This document shows positions 11,580 through 23,702 of a DNA stretch of 64,000 bases, piece by piece. Under the pieces are notes generated by a model, which did not search any database, had not been told where the DNA came from, and saw only the letters and a program-made list of their open reading frames with translations. The first letter of the stretch is position 1, and every line of letters starts with the position of its first letter. Location: positions 856,386-920,385 of the forward strand of contig NC_087081.1 in NCBI RefSeq assembly GCF_026151205.1, read 5' to 3'. The DNA comes from Bolinopsis microptera (lineage: Eukaryota > Ctenophora > Tentaculata > Lobata > Bolinopsidae). The position numbers and the translations under genes were made by a program.

Positions 11580-12500
11580 GAAACTTTCTTTCGACATTGA
11601 TCCATTGTTTGCGATACAGATCGCAGCACTTCTCCCTGTCACGTGTTGTGTCTTCTGTAAGAGAAGGCTGCACGCTTTTGAAAATGCTCTCATTCCGTCC
11701 TGCTCGGCCTGTACGGGAATCTGAATTTAAAACCTCAAAGATGTAATTGTAGCTTTTATATGTAAGCGGACATGGTTCCAAAAAAATATTCGAGGATCAT
11801 ATATTGCTATGTTTTGTGGTTAGCGTAGTTGGTTGGAAGCAATTTCGAAGGTCGTGTGTTTAATTCAAAATGCGTACGCAAGCAACAATGAATGATTTAA
11901 AAACGTCAAGCTTAGCTCTCCGGACATCTTGTTAGAAAATTCTTCGAGGGTTTTTGTCATTTGTACTTGACTGATGTTTCTTGAACTCCTGTGAGTTGAA
12001 CTTTTTATTTTAATCACTCTTTGCCGAGGTCATCTTATTAAATCATGCTAATTGTTTTGGCATAATTTGTTTCGATTTTTTTCTGTATCTTATTTCTATT
12101 TTTTGTTTTGTTTTTAGTCTTAAGTATAGTAACAATACTATTGCATCGAACCCATAGTAGGGCACTTGTAGCTGGATAACAATTCTCACCATCCCATTCT
12201 CTGTCATCAAGCATTGAGGCTCTATCTCGTTTTGTTTTATGTCGGGTATTTGGGAGTGAAATAACCTCTACGGTTTCCACCAGGTCGCGTTAGGTCTCTT
12301 CTCTCAGCTTCACTAGGGCCGGAAGTTTTTATTGTCACATTGTTCGGTTTTGAAATATTAAAGGTTATAATTTGTTATTGAAAATGAGTACTCAATTTAA
12401 TTTTAGTTCGGATGTATTGCTGACGGAGCCTCATGGTATATTTTTTAAACATAAATTATTAGAAAACCTCTTTCATTGCAAGATATCGTTACTCCGCACT
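11580..12500. other. No recognised gene
   Basis: Non-coding by eye. A stretch at about 11818-11870 (ttagcgtagttggttgg...gtgtttaattc) faintly recalls tRNA A and B boxes, but is too degenerate to call. Confidence 0.35.
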
Positions 12501-12506
12501 TCACAG

Positions 12507-12701
12507 CTACATTTCCACTATGTCACTCTTGGGCTGGTTCACCGACAAAGAAGTTCCGATCAGGGCTGTATAGTGAGGATCCCTTACTGTTTGATAATGA
12601 TGCGTCTGTTACTGGGTTCTTTACTATGTTGGTTACAGTTTTCGGTCCGATCTACCCTGGTTTTCATCGTCACTTTCTAAGAATTTCGCTCATCGTTGCA
12701 G
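12507..12701 (+). CDS. Weak candidate exon with hydrophobic segment
   Basis: An open frame between a CACTTCACAG acceptor and a GCAG|GTGAGG donor. It contains KKFRSGLYSEDPLLFDND followed by a hydrophobic run, TGFFTMLVTVFGPIYPG, that could be membrane-spanning. No family is recognised, and no flanking exon could be linked. Confidence 0.3.
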
Positions 12702-14870
12702 GTGAGGCAAAGAATAACTGGGTCTTTTCTGAAAAAATAACACAAAGTTAAGCTTACAAAGTACCAAACACTTTGATGCACTGTAAAGTGTCGGAATTTT
12801 TGAAGAGTTCAATGATCATCTATTTGCTTTTTTGATGATTAGCTTATCTTGTAATAGGAAAACGGTGTGGAGTGGGTGTCGGATCATAGATTGATTTGAA
12901 AACCTTAAGAAATGAATCAAGACTCAAACCAAAAATGTAAACAGGAATTTATTAGTTGCTGATTACTTGGGACCAACCGAATTTTGCTACAAAGTTGTGA
13001 TTCAAATTAGACTTACCTTTAATTTTGCGAATTGTCTGCGTGAGATCTTTTAAAAATTCTTTCTAATGGCCGTTCTCCTCCTCCCCAGTTTTTAAAACAG
13101 GAGCTTCATCTATCAATTCACAGCGTACACACTTTCTTTCCAAAACAGCGCTCTAATATCTGCAGTAAGTTAACGATACAAAAAAATTGTAGGTCATTTC
13201 AGAGCTAACGAAGGGGTTTTCAAGGTATTTTAATTCTATATAAAGTGTACAAGGTATTATCTACATTATGTCCTAAGATTCTGTCACTTCATCACTCTTA
13301 AATACATTTTGTTTCCAATCTGGCATAATTCAACGACTGTCACTCACTTATTTTCCGTTAGAGATTGGCAAGTAGCTCAGGCTGAACCCACCAACGCATT
13401 GTAATCATTTCCTTTGAATGCCTCATCATCCAATTGCGCATCAAGCATGGACCCTAAACTGCAATTGGTTTTGTAATTGTGTGAGTGCTGCCGACTTACG
13501 GAGAGATGAATACTGTTTTATTCATGGGTACCTGAGTTTAAAACGTCAATTGAACGATTGCTTATAAATTGAATAAAGGAAATTGTCGAACATGGCTTGA
13601 TAATAGGCTGTATTATAGCGGATAATAGCTGGTATTAGCTATAAAAATAGCACTGCTAAATTATGATATGTCCGGATAAAGATACTTCACCAACCTTGTC
13701 TTTGAATGTGGTAAACGTGAGTATATGATAATTGCTTTTAATGGTGTTATTATCAATGTTAGGCAGTTTAGTCCTTCGCTTGACCGAGGTAGGTAATACT
13801 TTGGAAGATAAGCCGACTTCCCGCACTGCAGTCGGCATTGCTGCACGAAATCCTTTCCGACAGAAACATTGCTACCCCAGTTTTTGCTCTTCTGTCATCG
13901 TTATTGCGAAATCTCCCCCAAAAGGTCAGACTGGACATCTGAAAAACACTTTTATTACTCTCGGACTTTGACTTTTCAAAACTTAACTTAAACCGCTGAT
14001 TGTGATTATATGTATGATATTATTAGTGGATTAAGTTATTATCATTCAAACTCTATTATGTGTCAGACTATTACATTAATTTGCAAGTCGTACTTTTTAT
14101 TTTTAGTTTTACAAGAAACAAGGATTAAAATGGTTTACTTGTCGATCAAATTTTAAATCTTGTATTACGTTTTTAAATATCAAATTATCACCAGTTAAGT
14201 TCCAGTTGGGCGAGGGAGCTTTCTATCTCAACATAAGCTGTACAATTTGTTAGATCAATTGTTGGTAAGTTTCCAACTTACTAATATTGATAATCAACGG
14301 TACGGATTTATATTTACCAGAATGATGGATTTCGGCGTTAAAATAGTTTCTTGTATTTCAATTGTAAATTAGTTCATTCTAGATTCTTAGCAGATTGAAT
14401 AAAACAGTCGTAATTAAGTTATGTTGTGGAAGTTGTTAAACATTGATGTATTTCAATGAGTCTGGATATGTACCAATTGCACCTGACATATAACAAAACC
14501 AAGAAGGTGTGTACATTTATATTATTGAGGGCACCCTGATATTCCACGAAAAGTAACAAAATGTTAAGCAAAAGTCAATTTCAAAACGCTACCAGTTTCT
14601 GGCAATCATCCACCATAAGTGCATGAGCGGGGACACAAATTGTCAACTCTCGAGGAGTTTTCCCACCTTTTGGTACAGCTATAATTCTATTCCAATTGGA
14701 TCATATTACTCAATTTCTAATTAAATACGATCCTTAATAAAAAATATTTTCTGGCTATTATTGGTCTTTTGTATGTTTGTAAAGGTTAACATAAGCTGGT
14801 GTTTAAGAAGGAGGTCGTCTTCTTCACACTCATCTGTCTTTCCTCTGCGAGCTCTTCACTCAGCTTCCTC
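12702..14870. other. No recognised gene
   Basis: AT-rich intergenic or intronic sequence with overlapping short chance ORFs. I see no domain, repeat or RNA gene. Confidence 0.4.
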
Positions 14871-14871
14871 C

Positions 14872-17800
14872 TCATCTTCCCATATCAAACATTGTACCGT
14901 CAGCCAGATCCTCAATTGTCACCATATTCTTTCTGGCGTGTCCTTTTATAGCGTTTTTTAACCTGTGAACACAAAATAATAAAATTAAACCAGTGCCAAG
15001 TCGTGTGATAGTTTGCAGTTTTTAAACTCTCCCACTTAATTTACTTCGGACTTTTTCCACAGCCACATTGTGATACAAGTGTAACTACCGATTACAGGAA
15101 GCCAAAGGATTCAATGATATAATAATGAGCTAACGGACTGGTAGCTCTGTTTAGTTTAATGGTCTCGATATGCACTGCCTGTCTGGCCTGTCTCTTTATT
15201 TGTAACCTTTTGTTGAGCCTTTTCTCGTAAGGATACAGCGTAGCTTGATTAGCTACGCCAGTTCATAAAGAACTTGCCACAATTGTCACCTTACTGATCA
15301 CAGGATAAGTGTTAATGTTATTGTATTGATAAAAGCTATGTAACTTATACTGTCCGCGAGATAGAGACATTGGAATGTCTTGGTGTGTCTGCTGTCCTTG
15401 TGCAGGATTCCTAGCAGTGTTGAGTCCAGGAAAAAGGCTTTCTTCCGCGGTATGTACCGGAAGAGGGTCTTTACCTTTATGACTGTCATAAGTGTCTGTG
15501 GACCTCACGTTCTTACTCTCGCCTTGCTCTTTTTTCTACTACTACCTGTATGTGGAATAAGTCTGAAATTTCGTTTAATTCATTTAGTTTAAATTATCTT
15601 AGAACGAGGATAAAGCCAAATTAAAGCACATGTTGAGCCAAGTTACTAAATTAGGTAATTATTATAAACAGAATAATACTATTAATTGATCTTTGAAATT
15701 GTTTACCTTTATTTCATTTTCGACTTCCTTTTTCAAACGGTCAAGATAGTTGATGGCTTTGTGGCAGACACACAATGCTGTCTTTGTGAAAGATTGGCCA
15801 TCAGCTGCCCGAGAGGTGAGGTTGGCTAACTCCATCACATAGTCCATGGACTTCCTCTTACGGGTCGATTCCCATACCTGGAGAATCCGGGAATTATTAC
15901 ACTGTTTCGTTCGGTTAAACTGTTTTGCAGCAACGGAAGACTGAAGAAAATCTATGACCTTTCATAGCTTTAAAAATGTTGATGGAAAAATCTTCCGATT
16001 GTTGTGTGTGAACGTACTCATAGGCCGCTAGCTTCTGGAGAATTGCTCTTGTGGGTATCTGCCTTTTCACCAATTCCAGGTTACGCATATTTGTTGTGCC
16101 CAGCGTACCGGAATGATGGAGGTTGTGAAATGGAGGCACATACGTTTCTCTTTCCCGTCCACCGTAGTTTGATGCCTTATCAAAATTGTGTTTGAGCAGA
16201 CCTAGATAGAGAAACCTGTCTTCCGTAGATAACCTGATAAGTTCAAGTTAAGTTATGGAGCCGTGTATTCTGAATATTTTAATTTAATCATCTGCTAATT
16301 AGGACCAGCCGAATAATAAAGATTCATTTACGATCCCTGTAAAGATTGGGCACAACTATGGTCCTTTTAATTGTAGATGTTTGATACGTTTTATGAACAC
16401 TCCCTCCGTCAAAGATAATCATAGTATCATCATTTGTGGAATTACAATTTGACGCTTAAATCAAACTTACAATGGGTCATCGGATTTCAAATGTCCGTAT
16501 CTGTCTCCACATTTCTCTCCGCGACCTCTGTTTCTTCTTGTGATCTTTCTCTAGGTGCGCACCAGAAGTGCCCGGTTAGTTTTCTCAGCCCTGCATAATT
16601 ATAATGGTCCTGGTCAGTATCAAATTTCTATAGATATATTTTTAGAGTTCATTGTAAATTGAGATTAGGATTGCTTTATTGCAATAAATCAGGACGAGAG
16701 TTTTTTCCTTTTTAAAAGCGCTTTGTCAGTCGTTAACATTTCAGCTGATTTTAAAACCTTGGATTTATAGATTGAGACAGTTTTCATTTAACACAAATAA
16801 TGATTCGAGGAATTTTACTTTAAAGGTCGGTACGACTGTCAGGTATCAAATGTCAATAGGGTGATAAATTTTACCTGGCAATCAATACAGGGACACTGAA
16901 ACACGGGAAAGTCGTTCTCCAGTCACTAACTTTAAACTGGAGTATCCTGTCTTTAACCTCGTAACACTGCTCCTGATAATAAATGTCGTCAGCTAAAATT
17001 TAAACGTGTTAACTAACTCATTACCAATACACCGCGTCTTTTATTCTCAAAAAGTTGTAACAGTTACTGTATGAGAAACTTAATAATAATTGGTTGTACT
17101 CGTGGCAGATATACTATTATAATATAGTCTGGATTATGATTATAACGATGTTGATGCAAACCTTAGCTCTGTCATAAATGCCTTCTTTTCCCTGTGATTG
17201 AGATAACAATTCCATCGTTCTCGGGTGGTCTTCCTTGCATTCATTATTATCCATGCCTGAGTAGCATTGCTTTCCAGTAAGAGTCCAGGGTTTTTTTTTA
17301 AACAACTTCTGGTACGCCTTTTTGACATTAGAGATGGCCGCCTTGGGATTACCTAATGCGTATTAGCAGCTTCCCTGTAAAAGTGGATTCTCTAGTTTGG
17401 ATTCTTCGAGTGGACCAGCTTCATTATTGCTGATATGGTGATATTTTTTTAAAAAAATGTATTGTTTACTCTTGTTACTCTTGTTACTCTTGTTACTCAT
17501 GCTAATCCACATACTAACTATTAGCTTTAAATAAATATTTTTAAAATGAACCCTTAAAGTTTTAGAAGGTCGAGAGTTAAAAATGTCAGGAATGTGTTAA
17601 TCTTTAGTTGTACTTGTAACTGTGAGGTTGGTTATCAGGCGCGTTTTATCGTGGAACAACTCCAAAGGAGGTTTTTATAACATCGAAACAATTCTGTGTG
17701 GTCTTACATTTAATAAACAACACGATCGAATAAGTTAATTTTTTCATTAGATCGCATTTACCGTGAGGAGTGTCATGAGGGTGTGAAAGTTCCCGTGTAC

Positions 17801-18198
17801 TCCGTGTGCTTGTGTACTGGGGTCGTTGACACTTGCCCATGGCGATCTTTGGCATTCTGCACTTTTCTCTTGTTGTCATTCCTGTCGCCAAATAAACCCA
17901 TGCTGTGATCTGAATATTTTATTCTTCGTCATAAACTTGTTGTTTAGTTAACTAAAGTTATTCACAACACACCTATTAAAGCCCAGAGTTAAGTTTACGA
18001 AAATCAGTCTCGAAACCGAAAGGAATGTTCAATGAAGTTTCACACACACAAATTCGTAAAGACTTACCCCATCAGATTGGCAATATTTTGCGCTGCGGTT
18101 TTCAGGATGTTTATGGTTCCCGGTTGACACCTGGTTTTCGTCATATTCCAGGTTGCGACGGGACAGAGGTCGAGATCCCATGTCTTCCTCAGTTTGTG
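14872..18198 (-). CDS. Unrecognised multi-exon host gene
   Basis: Several minus-strand blocks look like true exons. 18068-18198 (TWDLDLCPVATWNM; acceptor TCTTCAG, donor GTAAGT). 16875-16972 (CYEVKDRILQFKVSDW). 15915-16233 (EDRFLYLGLLKHNFDKAS; open to 15915, donor not fixed). 15707-15877 (57 codons exactly, MDYVMELANL, helix-rich). 15351-15495 (LFRYIPRKKAFFLDSTLLG). 14872-14962 (KNMVTIEDLADGTMFDMGR then stop). Phases agree from 16875 into 16233 (split AG|G codon) and from 15707 into 15495 (phase 0). There are CAG acceptors throughout and mostly GTAAGT/GTAAAA-like donors; the 15351 donor (GTATAA) is weaker. I recognise no family and invent none. Some exons are certainly missing from this model. 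Confidence 0.45.
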
Positions 18199-19094
18199 CT
18201 GAAGATGAGGATTTAAACCATTCCTTCGCGCAGGTTAGATCCGGATCTTTGTCCACTGATCTACAATCATAGCCTCCTCGACGAAATGGCTCTGGAGCAA
18301 CTCGCTCTTCGGCCGACAGGGTCTGGAGATCAGCTTCTGAATAGCTTAGTTTTAGTTTGTATAATTTTATCGTGAATAATTTTTTTTATTTAGATATGTA
18401 ATAATTAAATAAATATTAGCGCTCTTACGAGAAGTCGTAGTTGTGGATCTCATAGTTCATAATATAAGTTACTAATGTAGTATAGGAGCATTTTCATGGT
18501 ATTATAATACCCTACAATACCTGTGAGGTTCTTGATCGGTATCTCAGGTTTTGTCCCCGACATCGATATAGGAGCACGGCACACCCTGTATCACAATCAT
18601 GAGGTGAAATATTCTATCCGGGTCTCCTTGGCCCAGCTCTGCGTCTTTTATTACCCTGTTGAAATTGTCCCCACCAAGAACTCCACGCGGGAACAAGAAT
18701 ACGAGTAGGGGATTGGATAATCACATTAGCGTATCCTAGTTGATATTACCCCCTGACTCTGAAATAACAGTACAAGTGAATTAGTGGTTGCGATCGTTAA
18801 ATTTATCTCGGAAGATTTAATAGGAAATTTTAATATATGATATAGTTAGTGATTGGTCACATTCTTTGTACGTGATCCTACCTGGAGGGGGTTTATTTAA
18901 AAACATATAGTGATTCGAAAAGATTTTATTTTGCAAGAGCTTTCAAAATACGGTGTTGTATTAGTCTTCAAGGCTAATCTTTACCGTTTAGCACAACTTA
19001 TGAGGAAACCGGTTTCTTCAAAAGTAATAAAGGGACGGGGGCCTTCATAGCCGGTCCAGCAGGTATGCGAGCGAACTTTAAAGTGATTATCTGG

Positions 19095-19271
19095 TTAGAG
19101 TGATAGCTTTTCTTCTGGAATTTCCGGATTATCATTGCCATTTCGTAACATGATTTCCCGCAAAAGCTTAATAAGTCCCCTGGCCCAGTTTTGTGGAACA
19201 GTGATCCCATTGACCCCAACACTGTCAATAGATCTGTTCGACAAACCTAAAGAAGTTTGACTTATAACCAT
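19095..19271 (-). CDS. Unrecognised 58-codon ORF or exon
   Basis: An ATG-initiated minus-strand frame of 58 codons with the segment ITVPQNWARGLIKLLREIM, predicted to form an amphipathic helix. An overlapping frame (18998-19228) is longer but looks less protein-like. It could be an exon of the gene whose other exons lie at 14.87-18.2 kb. No family recognised. Confidence 0.3.
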   Translation of the reverse strand: MVISQTSLGLSNRSIDSVGVNGITVPQNWARGLIKLLREIMLRNGNDNPEIPEEKLSL

Positions 19272-19426
19272 TTAGAGCCTATTTTTTCTATGGAAGACAT
19301 TAAATACAAGGGTATAAAGATGCACAGATCAGGACGGGCGCGGGGGGCGGGCCGAGTGGTAAACATATACGATACGATAAGAAATTGAAAAATTGAAAAT
19401 TACAAGTATATTTATACTAGAAAGGT

Positions 19427-19783
19427 GGAATATTAAAGGTAGAATTCGGGGTTGCCAGGCAGGCACTCTTGCATAATGTTACTGGATATATACCATGGGT
19501 TACTGAAGCAACCAGTGTGACACCCAGCTTCGTAGCATACACACTCATTTTCTGGCTTCATTAAATTCTGATATCTCCGGTCGCGATTGCCATTCGCTTT
19601 TTGGAAAGCATTGTCTTTGTCGTCTAACTTTCCGGAGGAGTGTTGACATTATCTTGTATGTTACCGATGCTCGATCGGCATAACTCCTCAGCTTTCAGCT
19701 GAGATTCCCATCTCAAGAACATCTGTAGTCTGTTATCTCTGAAATAGTAGTCATGATTCCACATAGAACGAATCATTATTTCC
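19427..19783 (-). CDS. Unrecognised exon-like region, Cys-rich C-terminal part
   Basis: Two overlapping open frames on the minus strand. 19624-19783 reads as a charged, aromatic-rich segment (NHDYYFRDNRLQMFLRWESQ). The second, from about 19660 down to a stop near 19427, gives a Cys-rich end (ENECVCYEAGCHTGCFSNPW). Both have convincing composition. They may be separate exons, or one exon with a single-base assembly error between them, which would fit the indel-prone sequence nearby. No family recognised. Confidence 0.3.
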
Positions 19784-20267
19784 CTACCAGGTTTATTTTC
19801 AATTAGTCACCAGTTGTAGCAATCAGATTATCAGGCGAAAATAACCTTACACTTTTTGTCCCATCACTGTGCAATTATCTCCGTATTTTTCATTCGCAAA
19901 ATCGATGGATTTTCTATGCGAGTAGCTGCCGTCGTTCTTTTGTCAGCAAGCGTCTACTAGGTGTCAAGGAGGGCAGAACTCGACTGTTCCTGTACGGAGA
20001 AGGGAATTACAAATTAATATAGCAGTGGCTTTGGCTTTGGCATTTGAAGAGGTTTTTCAATATTAGATTTCATGGAAGTATAACAGTTGACCCAGGTTAA
20101 AAAATTGCGAAATTAAGTTATCTTAATTCGAAATCTGTTTTCTTTGAATGTGGGTAGATTAGTTTTTATAGTCAAAGTTTTATATAATAGACATACTATA
20201 AATTTTTTTTTAAACATGATTGTTGCTTTAAATGTTATTAAATTTGGCAAATTTCACTATTCCTTAC

Positions 20268-20367
20268 ATCTTGATCGAGATGAAATAACTGCTGTTTCGT
20301 TCGAGGACGCTTTGGGCTGTTCTGCTTGTCCCAATATGTTAATACGAAAAGAATGTCGACTTGGACC
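20268..20367 (-). CDS. Weak candidate exon
   Basis: A 100-nt open block bounded by a CGTTCAG acceptor and a GAT|GTAAGG donor, with a polar sequence (NILGQAEQPKASSNETA). No family recognised. It lies upstream, in transcription sense, of the other minus-strand exon candidates. Confidence 0.25.
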
Positions 20368-22582
20368 CTGAACGTCTTCAATCTGGCGAAAGAAAAGAAA
20401 ACAGTTATAAAGTTAAATTAGGTTAATTTCATGATTAACAAAAATATGTCTAGCCTAACTAACCATTTAATATTCAATAATCATATTATATGGTAAAGTT
20501 TTTGTCGACTTGTGACCACTCATTAAAGTGGCTGGCTTCAAAAAGTTTTCTTGATACAGGATAATTTTCATATTGCCCATTTTACTTGACTTTGTATACT
20601 TGGACTTGAAACCTGCACTAATATAATCGCTCACCAGAACTTGTATAGAACCGGTCCTTAAAAAATCCTTACTGATTTCTATCTATTGAACGATTTAACG
20701 GTATTAACAGTAATGGAATTTTTAACGGGTATTAACCAGTAATGCAATGTGGCCGATTTCAAGGAGACAAGTTTAGTTTCCGAGGGGAACTACATATTAC
20801 TCCAGCTCAGGTATTGAAACAAGACTTGATGCGTCACAATTACCTATTGTGACATTTTCAGAAAGTGTAACACTTTAATAATTTAAATTGGGGACTAGAA
20901 ATGTAACACTTTAAATATTGTTAATTTACACGGTTCGGTTAGTTATATATCGAATGTTCTTACTACACGAATGAGAATGTGAGCACGCGCTAAAGGCTAA
21001 TGTAATATGGTGAATAAATACAAAAACATACAACAATTCTGAATCACAATCTCACCAATTTTCCAGCCGTTACAATAAGAAAGCTTTAGGCTCTATCAGG
21101 TTATCCTAAAAGTCAGAAAGAGCCTCCGGCTAGCCACCTTATTGTAATAAGACTAGAAGTGTCAACGGTTCACTAATACATTGTAAACACATCTGGTGTT
21201 TTTCACACTTCACCAGGACCTATTTTACTTGACTTTGAAACCTGCTAGTACTAATATAATCGCCTCACATAGCGGTCCTTAAATCCTCTGTTTCTAAACT
21301 ATTGAAACGATTTAAACGGTATTGACAGTAATGTAATTTGTCTGTGGAAGTGGAGAGTTTTGGATTTTTAAGCTGAACTTTAGAACTGTATGATTACTGT
21401 ATCAGACAAACTTATCGCAGGATACTGTTGAACAGCAACAACATTTTGAAAAGAGACTGATTTTCAAGGAGACAAGTTTAGTTTGCGTGGGAACTACAAT
21501 TACGCCATTCAGTATTGAAATGGAACAAGACTTGATGCGTCACAATATCTATTGTGACATTCTTCAGGAAGTGTAACCTTGTTAATGTAACATGACTAGA
21601 AATGAAACACTTAAATATTGTAACAAGATTAGAAGTGGGACACTTACAATATTATGGATACGATTTAGAAGTGTAACACTTAAATATTGTGATTTGATTG
21701 ATGTAACATTAGTTCATGTAACCAATAGCTTGTTCAGTTAAGTCATGAATCTGACCGTACTCACAGGTTGTTAGGGTTTTCCTTTATATACACGGGTTAC
21801 AACGAGGTACACTGTGCAATTTTAATTTTAGTATAAGTAATGTGCCTGGTGTAATTACACCGGATCGGTTAGTATATCGTATGTTCTTACTACACGAATG
21901 GATTGGTGGCACACGCCACTGTAATTATGGTGAATAAAATACAAAACATTACAACAATTTTGAATTCCACAACTCACACTTTTCCAGCCTTTACAATAAC
22001 AAAGCTTAGCTCATATCATGTTCATCTAAACGTCAGAAGAGCCTCGGCTAGCACCTTATTGTTATAAGACTAGAAGTGTCACGCTTCACTGATATATTGT
22101 AAACACATCTGTGTTTTCACACTTCACAGGACCTATTTTACTTGACTTTGAAACCTGCTTGTACTAATATAATCGCTCACCATTAGATGTCCTTAATCTC
22201 CTATGTTTCTAAACTATTGTTGTAACGATTTAACGGTATTGACAGTAATGTTATTTGTCTGTAGAAGGAGGGTGTTTTTTGATTATTTATCCTGAACTTT
22301 AGAAAACTGTAATGATTACTGTATCAGTCAAACTTATCGCCTGGAATGATTCACACGCCACATACATTTTGAAAGAAGTAGGAACTGATTTCAAGGAGGA
22401 CAAGTTTAGTTTTGCGAAGGGAACAACAATTACTCCAGATCAGGTATTGAAAAACAAGGACTTGATGCGTCCACAATTATCTATTGTGACATTTCAGAAA
22501 GTGTACCACTTTGTAATTGTAACATGACTAGAAATGTAAACACTTAAAATATTGTAACAAGATTAGAAGTGGGCACTGCCCC

Positions 22583-22583
22583 C

Positions 22584-22618
<35 letters not shown>
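22583..22618. other. Poly-C run in satellite, probable artefact
   Basis: An almost pure run of C interrupts one satellite unit at the place where other units read gggacacttaaatattatgatacg. No other unit has it. It looks like a sequencing or consensus artefact. Confidence 0.6.
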
Positions 22619-22620
<2 letters not shown>

Positions 22621-23607
22621 ATGATTTTGATACGATTAGAAGGGTAAAACACTTAAATAATGTGATTTGATTAGAAGTAACATTAGTTCATGTTAACCAA
22701 TAGCTTGCTTCAGTTAAATACATGAATCTGGACCGTTACTCAGTATGTTTTGGGATATTCCTTTATAACACGGTTACCGAGGTACACCTGTGCAATTTTA
22801 ATTTCAGTATAAGTAATGTTGCCATGGTGTAATTTACAACGGATCGGTTAGTATATCGTATGTTCTTAACTTCACGAATGAGATATTGGTGGCACACGCC
22901 AATGTAATTGGTGAATAAAAGACTAAAAAATTACAACATTTTTGATTTCACAACTCAAATTTTCCAGCCTTTACGATAATCAAAGCTTTAGCTTCATATC
23001 ATGTTATCCTAAACGTCAGAAGAGCCTCCGGCCTAGCTCCTTATTGAATAAGACTAGAAGTGTCCACGCTTCCACAGATATATTGTAACACATCTGGTGT
23101 TCAACACTGCACAGGACCTATTTTACTTGACTTTGAATCCTGTAGTTACTAATTTAATCGCTCACATAGCTGTCCCCTTAAATTCTACTGTTTCTTACTA
23201 TTGTACGATTTAACGGTATGTCATTAATGTAATTGTCTGTAGAAGGAGGAGTTTTTTGATTTTAAAGCTGACTTTAGAACTGTAATGATTAATGTATCAG
23301 TCAACTTATCGCAGGAACTGGTTTCACAGCACAACATTTTGAAGAGCCTGATTTCAAGGAGCCAAGGTTAGTTTGCGATGGGACTACATTACTTCCAGAT
23401 CAGGTATTGAACAAGACTGATGCGTCACAATTATCTATTGTGACATTTTCAGAATGTGTAACACTTTGATGATGTAACATGACTAGAAATTGGTATACTT
23501 AAATATTGTAACAGATTAGAGTGGCACTTAATTTATTCTGATACGATTAGAAGTGTAACACTTAAATATTGTGATTTGATTAGAAGTAACATTTGTTCAT
23601 GTAACCA

Positions 23608-23702
23608 AAATTTAGGGCCCTTTTGTTTTTTTTTTTTTTTTTTTTCCAGTTTTTAAAAATTTTTTTAAAAATCCCCCCCCAAAAAATTGGGGGAAAATAA
23701 AA
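23608..23702. other. Homopolymer block in satellite, probable artefact
   Basis: Long T, A, C and G runs replace the expected unit sequence between 'gtaaccaa' and 'atctgaccgtactcacag'. The same position in the other units is ordinary sequence. Most likely a gap-filling error. Confidence 0.6.

Noticed and set aside
11818-11870. Possible tRNA-like A/B box sequence
   Set aside because: The B box is degenerate and no stems form, so it cannot be supported.
18523-18708. Plus-strand ORF at 18.5-18.7 kb
   Set aside because: Both strands look equally coding here and neither has decisive splice signals, so no exon is called.
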